Notes under the pieces: model-generated | What the model saw: the letters and a program-made list of their open reading frames with translations, nothing else | Told to the model about the DNA's origin: nothing | The model's database searches: none | Shown here: piece by piece, positions 33,018 to 39,811 of the stretch | Numbering within the stretch: the stretch's first letter is position 1 | Layout of the letters: each line of letters starts with the position of its first letter | Translations under genes and position numbers: made by a program | DNA from: Seminavis robusta | Lineage: Eukaryota; Bacillariophyta; Bacillariophyceae; Naviculales; Naviculaceae | DNA length: 39,811 nucleotides | Reading direction: 5' to 3' | Assembly: GCA_903772945.1 (NCBI GenBank) | Contig: CAICTM010001017.1 | Coordinates: 1-39,811, forward strand

Positions 33018-35361
33018 ATGATGGCAACAATAGTGACAATGGACTCTAACGTTGTTGTTGTGTCGCCTCGTGACTACAACAAGGTTTCCGAACCCGAACT
33101 GGTCCATGAGTCGCAACGCTTTTGCCTGGATGGACACCCCAACGATAGTAGTAGTAGTGAGAGGACCAGCAGCACGAACCCTTCCGAGAGGCAGCTGAAG
33201 TCGGGCTTAAACGGCTTGAGTGACCGATCAAGGACCGAGACAGCGACGACGGCCGACAGTCCCATTGGTACCAGCTCTTCCGTGTCCACACAAATGGCAA
33301 GCCCTTTGGCGGCCCTCCACAAGCATCCTGTGCCTCATTCTTTCTTCACGGACTCTACGCAGACGAACGACTTGACCAACTCCAACGTCTCGCTTCAAGA
33401 CATGTACGAGGACGCTGCTGACTCTCAGCAACGCTCCAATATTATGTTTGGCGACCATTCGGGTCAACCACTATTACAACGACAACAACAACAGCCTCTT
33501 GCCACAATGACCCGACTCAGAGGGCCTGTTGTGGACGAGTCGACAAGGATAGCCAAGCCGTTAAAAATTGGAGACTCCACACTGGGAACTCCTCCTACTA
33601 GCTTGCATCCTCAACCAACAAATGCGCCACCTGCTGTAACGTTACCACCGGCAGCCGATCAAATTGGCACCATTGATGAATCAGAAGCCTCCGACAATCA
33701 CTTGGGATTGAGCATCTCTCCGGCGTTTCCCATGGAGGGGAGTGCACCTTCCAAATCCTCCCTTCCTCGACCCATGCTGTATAGCGCCATTGGGTCTCTC
33801 GAAACTTGTAGTGCTCATAGCCTCAAAAGCATGTGGAACAACAAACAACAACCACCACCCAATGGATTTTCCAGATTTGATGCAAATAATCTGATTGCTC
33901 CCCAACAGCAATCCAGAAATAATATCCTGCAGGGGGGTTTGCTGGGAGGGAACTCGTTGTTGCAGCAGCATCAGGAGAAAAAGTCGCCGATTCGAGACCC
34001 CGTAGTGGAAACTTCCACACCGGCCAAATTTGGAGATTCTTCTCCTCAGAACAAGACTTCTACTCCAGCTGGCCATTGGACACCCCCCACAATCGTTCCG
34101 TTGACGGCCGACCACCAAAAAGCTTTTGCAGACAGCTTTCGCTTGATACGGGATAAAGTGGACGCCGCACAACAACGACGCAGGCCCAAGAGAATGGCAG
34201 CCCCGCAACCTCCCCCGTCCAATGTGGAAACGTCCTTGGCAGCAGAAACCAAAAAAGACCCCACCAAAGCAACGACCCATCTTCCCTCCAGCCTGCGCCA
34301 TGGTCCATCCAAGGATCGTTGTGATTCCAAGAAGAAGAACAAAAAGTCTGTCAAGATTGATGATGCCAGTCTCCAGCGCAAGAAACGCAGCGGCCCGAAA
34401 AAACAGGTGGAAATGTTCCGTCCTTCCTGTGACGCCTACACACCCCGAATGGAACGAAAGAAAATCACGTACAAACCGGCAGAGAAGCGAGAACCGGTGC
34501 AGAAAATGGCCACGACCATGGGAACTCTGTCAAGGCCCAACTTTCGTGATGCACTGAGACGGGTTGCCATGTTGATGCGGCAACACATTGTCAAGATTGA
34601 ACAACGTTTCAACAGTCGACCCGTCGGTCGAGGCGATGAGGAAGGGTTGTTCAAAATGTCCATGAAAGAAGCCTTTTCGGAGGAAAAGTTTGCCACTTGC
34701 CGCTACAAGTGCACTGTGGTTCGTGTTCCCATGGCTCGACCAGGAATGGTGTTTGGCTTGAAGAAGATTCGCCCCAAGTATGAGATTCCCACCGAAGAAG
34801 AAATATACGAGTTTGCGCACCAGCTCTTCAAAACTGTGCAGTTGTCCTCGGAATGCTCCATCGTTTGTCTCATTTACGTAGAGCGATTGATGGAGACTGC
34901 CAAGGTACCGCTGCTGGCAAGCACATGGAGGCCGATATTCATGTGTGGTCTGCTGTTGGCGTCCAAAGTGTGGCAAGACTTGAGTTCGTGGAATATTGAG
35001 TTTGCCAGCGTGTATCCCCAATTCTCGTTGGATGCCATCAACAAGCTCGAGCTGGAGTTCTTGCGGAGGCTCAAGTGGGATCTCTATGTATCCAGCAGGT
35101 AAGACAATTTTTCACTGAAACATCGATTGCCTTCCCCCGTCGGGTATCTCACTCTGCGACTTTTAACCGCAAACACACAGCCTTTACGCGAAATACTACT
35201 TTGCCCTTCGATCGTTGGTAGAGAAGCCCGACTTTCGACAAAGGTATAATCGCATGGTCGGTGGAGTGGACAGCGTTGCAGCATCTGAGGCACTCAAGAT
35301 CCAAAAGAGGACGGAGCAGGTCAAGGAGGAGGCGCTTCTTCAGCTGAGTAGGAGCATGTAG
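33018..35361 (+). CDS. Cyclin-Y-like protein with long disordered N-terminus, 2 exons
   Basis: The exons are 33018-35098 and 35181-35361 (82-nt GT-AG intron), giving 753 residues. Residues 1 to about 500 are Ser/Pro/Gln-rich and disordered, with Lys/Arg-rich stretches near 375-395 and 430-480 that could be nuclear signals. The cyclin box is at about 589-720: EIPTEEEIYEFAHQLF, LSSECSIVCLIYVERLM, WRPIFMCGLLLASKVWQD and LELEFLRRLKWDLYVSSSLYAKYYFALRSL. This order and wording match cyclin Y and the related PHO80-type cyclins, which activate CDK14/PFTAIRE- or CDK5-like kinases. The second exon finishes the last helix and a charged tail. Animal cyclin Y is about 340 residues, so the extra length is all in the N-terminus. 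Family level is secure; partner kinase and role are unknown. Confidence 0.88.
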
Positions 35362-35684
35362 AATGGTTCTTTGTTTCTCGACTAACATCTTGGCTGGATT
35401 CCGCTTATCGAAGCCAGATGCTTTAGACGTTTTGGCGTACCTCTAGTTCACTGCCTTGCCGAACCAAGGTCATGCTGTGTAGCGCAGAAATAGGATTGCG
35501 CCGAGCACCATTCTTAGCAAACTCTTGATGCCAGAACCGTTAGCATGGTCGTTTCAAGAAAGCCTCCCCGCACGACTTTGTACGGTGTTACACCACAGTT
35601 TGCTTTCATTGTTTTACCCTTTGCTCTACCCCAAGACTCTTCTCTTGTCTACCGTGTTCCAGCGTCACAGCACTGCCAGTGTAA

Positions 35685-35901
35685 CCTCTTGCTGATGTTT
35701 CCCCGATCGAAGGGAATCGCACACTGGCTTGCTAGTAGTACCGGGAGAAGATGTGCTGCTGGTTAAAACTGGTCGGTACGCACAGAGCCTCTTGCTGATG
35801 TTTCCCCGATCGAAGGGAATCACACTATCACACACTGGCTTTCTAGTAGTTGTACCGGGAGAAGATGTGCTGCTGGTTAAAACTGGTCGGTACGCACAGA
35901 G
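35685..35901. repeat. Recent tandem duplication (103 + 114 bp)
   Basis: Copy 1 (35685-35787) and copy 2 (35788-35901) are nearly identical from CCTCTTGCTGATG to GGTACGCACAGAG. The second copy has extra bases (a second TCACAC unit and an added TGT). The low divergence means it is recent compared with the 162-bp duplication near 11.2 kb. Confidence 0.9.
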
Positions 35902-35929
35902 CAGCAGCCACGGTCGTACTGGAACAGCT

Positions 35930-35982
35930 ACCGGTACTGTACCGCACCGGTACAGCAACGTTGTGCTCTTGTTGTACCGGTA
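35930..35982. repeat. GTACCGGTA palindrome cluster
   Basis: Three ACCGGTA-containing palindromes occur in about 50 bases. It is the same motif as in the other clusters of the window. Confidence 0.75.
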
Positions 35983-36146
35983 TGTTCAATCTTGCCACAT
36001 GTACGATGTCCAGAAACGTGAAAGATATCTTACATTACAGCTACTAGCTAGTAGTGAAGCCACACAGAATAGTATACCGTGGCCTCTTGAAGTCATTACA
36101 TACATTATAGACTGTGAAGGGGAGGGGATCAAATCAAGCACTCGAT

Positions 36147-37814
36147 TTAGGAAGTGGCCTCATCTGGCTCTTCTTCAAACATAACATCGTCCTGCAATTT
36201 CTTTTCGTCGTCACCCAATTTGGGACGTTTGGCGTTGTCCGCAGATTCACCGCCATCCTCCATCTCCTCCATGGTTCGCTTTCGCCGCCCATTCTGCTGT
36301 CGTTTGCGACGATTGTTGATTTGTCGTGCTCGAAGCATGTGATCGGACATAAGCAATTCGGTGATGCAGGCATCCAGCGAGAGATTCTTGGTGGTAATGT
36401 CCTGGAGGAGTTGTTTTTTGATTGTTTCTAAACGATCGTCTTCAATATGTTCAATAAATGTGGATGCCAAGAATTGATCTGGTAAAGCCTGGTTGAATTC
36501 TTCCAATGTTTCTTTGGCCGATCGAAAGCGTTGAGCATAACTGTTGGCAGAGCATGTCATAAACACACGGTTCTCGTTGTTTTCGGTTGTGTCCGTATTC
36601 TCGTGCAGCATCAGGGCAGTCTCCTTATCATTGCCATTCGCTACAGCAGCTGTGTGATTATTGTTGTTGTCGGGCCCCACAAGACGAAGTTTCTGCAGGA
36701 CTTGACGGGCATCCGAAAGAATCCAAAATGCTCGCGGTCCCTGCGAATATTCTTCGTGCAGCAACATCCATAGCGCTCGCCCACTAGCAGGAATCGTGTC
36801 TGATTTGTTGTTGCTATTATTGTCGGCTGCTGCTGCTACCGGTGGAGCTTGTGATTCCTGTACGGCTTTTCGAATCAAATGTTTCGCATTTCCTCCCACA
36901 ATGGCTTCAGCCAACATGTTGAAGAATAAATGGTCAATCCCTGTATTCTTTTTGGCGTGTTTTTGAGCTTCTTCGGCATTGTCGTTGAGAAGCGGGGCAA
37001 TGGCTGTTTGTGCCAACGAGTAGCGTGCCTTGTTCTTCCAAAGAACCCAATTGAAATGATTTCCGTCAAACGAGTCGAGTTTCGACACGTGAACAATAGG
37101 AACCACCCCGGAGGCGGTCGTAGGCACCAATGCAGCACTCGTTGTCGAGGAGGAATTAGACGAATTATTGCCTTCCTTTTCCTTCTTTTTGTTCAAATTC
37201 AATGCCTTGGCAATATCCGCCAGTGTGGTTCGTCCCGTGAATGGTTGATCGATGGTAGCACAGAACTTCATAATGGCCCACAGCTTGCGTTTTTGAATCT
37301 GAGTGATGCGGGGTATACCATCCAAATCTCGCTCCCGAATATACCGAATATCCAAGGCGCGTCGAACACCCAACCGTCGAAACATTGGCCGCACATCCAC
37401 GTTGGTCAAGCGGGCCATGTGGCCGGCAATTTGACCGACTTCTGCCAATTCCGCAGCCACGGCGGGAGGTGGATTCTCATTAGCATTCGGCGCTGCAGCC
37501 GCTTCATTCTCTGCTACCGCCACTGGTACGGCATTGTTGTTGTTATTGTTGTTGTTGTTGTTATCCCCGTTATTGACAATGGCGGCCCCTGCGGCAACTG
37601 CCACGAGATCACGAGCTGCTGCCGCCGCGGAACGACGAGCTCGTGCTGCTTGAGCCAGAGCCTGAGCTCTTATGGCTCGCAACTCAATGGCACTCCTCCC
37701 TTCTCCTTCGTTCTCTTCGATAATGTCGGGCATGGTAGACAGACACTGGCTTCCTATGATAATGGGGTGGCTACAAAGAGCTCTGCAAATTCTGTGTGAA
37801 GCTGCGCCCAACAT
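36147..37814 (-). CDS. Intact stand-alone copia-gag-like ORF
   Basis: An uninterrupted minus-strand frame ends at 36147. Two in-frame ATGs are plausible starts: 37814 (555 residues), which adds MLGAASHRICRALCSH, a short basic amphipathic-looking N-terminus, and 37733 (528 residues). The longer reading to 37967 passes through a palindrome repeat and is unlikely. The N-terminal part is Ala-rich with a run of ten Asn. A helical segment follows (LTNVDVRPMFRRLGVRRAL...). The core resembles copia-type gag: FDGNHFNWVLWKNKARYSL, GRALWMLLHEEYSQG, YAQRFRSAKETLEEFNQALPDQFL and LDACITELLMSDHMLRARQI. A basic RRKRQQNGRRKR tail and an acidic end close it. No zinc knuckle, protease, integrase or reverse transcriptase follows. 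It may be a domesticated gag gene or the remnant of a non-autonomous element. The family assignment is by pattern and moderate. Confidence 0.6.
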   Translation of the reverse strand: MLGAASHRICRALCSHPIIIGSQCLSTMPDIIEENEGEGRSAIELRAIRAQALAQAARARRSAAAAARDLVAVAAGAAIVNNGDNNNNNNNNNNAVPVAVAENEAAAAPNANENPPPAVAAELAEVGQIAGHMARLTNVDVRPMFRRLGVRRALDIRYIRERDLDGIPRITQIQKRKLWAIMKFCATIDQPFTGRTTLADIAKALNLNKKKEKEGNNSSNSSSTTSAALVPTTASGVVPIVHVSKLDSFDGNHFNWVLWKNKARYSLAQTAIAPLLNDNAEEAQKHAKKNTGIDHLFFNMLAEAIVGGNAKHLIRKAVQESQAPPVAAAADNNSNNKSDTIPASGRALWMLLHEEYSQGPRAFWILSDARQVLQKLRLVGPDNNNNHTAAVANGNDKETALMLHENTDTTENNENRVFMTCSANSYAQRFRSAKETLEEFNQALPDQFLASTFIEHIEDDRLETIKKQLLQDITTKNLSLDACITELLMSDHMLRARQINNRRKRQQNGRRKRTMEEMEDGGESADNAKRPKLGDDEKKLQDDVMFEEEPDEATS

Positions 37815-38289
37815 CGCTGCTTGGGGTTTTGGAGGGATTGAATCAGAATTCAATTCAACGTGGGTTTCAAGTTTTTCACGGAAGGAGAGAATTAAGAGGG
37901 CGCCATCGCACCGGTACCGGTACCAGTACCATGGTACCCTGCAGCCTTGCAGTCCTATTGGAACCAACTACTCTGCTAGTAGGGGAACGGTACAGTACAC
38001 CAAGTTCCCACCAAACAAAGCCAACGCAATGTAGTGCCCCCATGCCACTACCTCCCCCACAGCTTCACCAACAACGGAAACACCAACAATTGACCCTGCT
38101 CATCACAACCTAGACTGGAAGTGGTATTGCAATACACGGCTCTTAGCCTTATTCGCGACTCGATCCTAGATAGGGTTTGAGTTCGACTCATGACTGAGTC
38201 TTTCGTGAATAGTCATTGAGACAGAGTTCTCATGACCGCTAGTCATACTAGTTGTCAATCATGTTGTTGGATCCAACAGAGGAGTCGTC
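37815..38289. other. Intergenic region between two gag-like sequences
   Basis: This region contains a palindrome cluster (37910-37939) and a 14-bp perfect palindrome TGTTGGATCCAACA (about 38264-38277), which recalls the TG...CA ends of LTRs placed head to tail. No gene is seen. Confidence 0.45.
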
Positions 38290-39280
38290 CTCGTTTGCGG
38301 AGGTCGTTCTGACTTGCGTTTGGCAACATGTTGCATTCGCTTTTCTTCATGCGATCAGCCTTGACCGCAGGTTTGGAAACTTTCTTCATTAATGAGGACA
38401 GAGAGTTCCTTCTTGGTTTAGGACTTGGCGTCGTCGGACTGTCGTTTCCAAGTCTGTTTCTTGTTGTACGCTGGCTTCTTATCGTTGTCAGACGAGGACT
38501 GAGACTTGGCCTTGAGCTTCATCAAAGTCATGCAGTCAGCAGTGTTGTGATTGCTGGACTCGTTGTAGTCGAACAATTTTTCTTCGTTCTTGGAAGAATG
38601 GTCGTTGTTGCGAGTAGACTTGTACTTCTTGCTGTTGTTCTTCTTCGAATTCTTCGAAGGAGCTTGCTTGGCATTACCGCCCTTGTCAAAGTCTTCGGGG
38701 GATTCCATGCGTTTGCAGAATCCAAGTGGTTTCTCTGAGAGGAGCTGAGAAAGGATCGAAGTCGTGTTCGTCCATCTTCTTCATCCACGAGCGTGGAAAT
38801 TCTACAAACAAGTTCAATGACTTCGTCATGGTTCAACGTTTGGTTGGGTCCAAGAGGTGGTAGACGAGGAAGTTCATCGGCGTTCAACCGACTGAGTTGT
38901 TGACATAGCCGAGTAGTCAATCACGCTTTACGCATCTTGCGGCGCATGAAGCTTTCTGCTTTTCAAGTAGCCTTTAGGGACAGACCACTTCGATAACAGG
39001 CATTTATGCCAACGTAATGTCACACGTACCAAAGCAGGCTGAGCTGCTCCGTTCCAGGCAGCTCTGGAAAAGCGACTTGGAAAGCGGCTTCGTCTTCGCC
39101 GCCACGTAGATCGAGTGGAGCAATCCCGTTGATGCAATCTGGCGCAAAGGCATATCCAACGTATTTCACAGATGCCTGACAAGCTAGACGTAACTGCTCT
39201 GGCAAGCTACGAAGCTTCTCCTTAGAGGTTTTATTCGCAAGCGTAGCAATTGGCCGAGCCCGACGAAGACCTTCATCCAT
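38290..39280 (-). pseudogene. Gypsy-type gag fragment, decayed
   Basis: On the minus strand, several frames together resemble diatom gypsy gag proteins. From upstream to downstream: GGEDEAAFQVAFPELPGTEQ, a frame change, FMRRKMRKA then a stop, LSRLNADELPRLPPLGPNQT and NHDEVIELVCRIS, another frame change to MESPEDFDKGGNAKQAPSKN (the linker seen before the zinc knuckle), and LFDYNESSNHNTADCMTLMKL, a knuckle that has lost its first Cys. A TKKELSVLI end follows another stop. No protease or pol region is found downstream. It is a dead fragment. Upstream limits are approximate. Confidence 0.6.
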
Positions 39281-39811
39281 ACGTCAGCCCACTATGGTTA
39301 CTGGTATCAGATCCATGATATTTGACTGAAGGTGTACTTGGCGCTGTCAGCAAATCTCCTGAACTTAGAAGTTGTAGGATGGGTGAGCGAGAATCGTCGA
39401 TTCATCGCATTCGAGGCTCGGAGAGAGAAGGAAGGATTGCTGTCAGCGCAGCTTAGACTCGAAGTGTACGCGCTTAGCAATCTCAGTGGAATAGTTGAGG
39501 AGCTAAAGGCTCATGTGTGAACAACATACTACGCTAAAGCTAGTGTAGAGATCTTTCAGTTTGTGAGTGAGAGAATGAAAATTATGCAGAGATTAGAAGC
39601 TATGAAACAAATCAACGAGTAGAGATCCAATCAAAGGATCGTAGATCATGAACATCCCGCGGAGACTGTAATGTGATATGGTAGGTTGCGAGCAACCTAT
39701 CACTCCACGATCAAAAACGGAAACGCGTGGAAGATTCGTCTAGCATATATCTAGTTGCCGTGGAATCTCTCCACGGCAGCTAAATATCTATGGCGATGTT
39801 TCACCATCGAC
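39281..39811. other. Right end: non-coding, with two hairpins
   Basis: No gene is seen. Two inverted repeats lie at 39682-39699 (TAGGTTGC/GCAACCTA, 2-base loop) and 39756-39778 (TGCCGTGG/CCACGGCA, 7-base loop). It might be the long terminal repeat or leader of the gag fragment, but no second LTR copy is in the window to prove this. Confidence 0.4.

Larger units (their letters stand above)
35362..36146. other. Intergenic region with tandem duplication and palindromes
   Basis: No gene is supported. It holds the 103/114-bp direct repeat at 35685-35901 and a dense GTACCGGTA cluster at 35930-35982. ORFs that cross the repeats simply repeat themselves and are not believable genes. Confidence 0.6.

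Noticed and set aside
38264..38277. TGTTGGATCCAACA as a junction of two LTR ends
   Set aside because: The palindrome fits TG...CA ends, but no LTR-length repeat flanks it in the window.
39302..39315. TGGTATCAGATCCA, resembling a tRNA-Met primer-binding site
   Set aside because: It lies on the plus strand, whereas the gag fragment beside it reads on the minus strand, so the orientation is wrong for that element; no LTR end could be fixed next to it.
1..39811. tRNA, rRNA or CRISPR arrays
   Set aside because: I read for cloverleaf-like and regularly spaced repeat patterns and found none; a covariance-model scan would be needed to exclude tRNAs with introns.

Overview
The window looks like nuclear DNA of a diatom, more likely pennate than centric. 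The evidence is: short GT-AG introns of about 76-111 nt (one of 248 nt) in several genes; a plastid MEP-pathway enzyme (DXR) with an ER signal peptide followed by an ASAF-type cleavage motif, as in plastids of secondary origin; diatom-style Crypton, copia-like and gypsy-like relics; and intergenic DNA full of short palindromes (GGTACC, ACCGGT, CTAGCTAG). I cannot fix the species.

Layout. 1-5.2 kb: gene-poor, with a frameshifted Crypton-like tyrosine-recombinase pseudogene (minus). 5.2-6.0 kb: an unrecognised basic, low-complexity protein (plus). 7.1-9.4 kb: a four-exon 6-phosphofructo-2-kinase/fructose-2,6-bisphosphatase (minus) whose phosphatase motif reads RPG instead of RHG. 9.4-12.2 kb: repeat-rich DNA ending in an RRM-like ORF without a clear start. 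12.5-18.1 kb: two co-oriented minus-strand genes, an OleC-like adenylating enzyme and an ATP-grasp/OleD-like reductase fusion. 19.6-23.2 kb: a four-exon Patched/NPC1-like sterol-sensing RND protein (plus). 23.6-25.1 kb: a spinster-like MFS transporter split by one frameshift. 25.7-27.0 kb: a six-exon sterol desaturase/fatty-acid hydroxylase. 27.8-29.2 kb: a CDP-alcohol phosphotransferase fused to a degenerate cytidylyltransferase-like domain. 29.7-31.2 kb: DXR (minus). 33.0-35.4 kb: a cyclin-Y-like protein with a long disordered N-terminus. 36.1-37.8 kb: an intact stand-alone copia-gag-like ORF. 38.3-39.3 kb: remains of a gypsy-type gag.

The most interesting unit is the OleC-like/OleD-like pair. 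In bacteria OleC makes beta-lactones from 2-alkyl-3-hydroxy acids and OleD is the NADPH reductase one step earlier, on the way to long-chain olefins or beta-lactone products. Here the two homologues sit next to each other in a eukaryote and the reductase is fused to an ATP-grasp ligase domain. No OleA (thiolase) or OleB is visible. The nearby genes (sterol-sensing RND protein, MFS exporter, sterol desaturase-family hydroxylase, CDP-alcohol phosphotransferase, DXR) all concern lipids or isoprenoids. Whether that clustering means anything or is chance cannot be decided from the sequence.

Exon boundaries were built by hand from ORF frames, splice consensus and family alignment from memory. All multi-exon models given keep one open frame from ATG to stop, but none was checked against transcripts.
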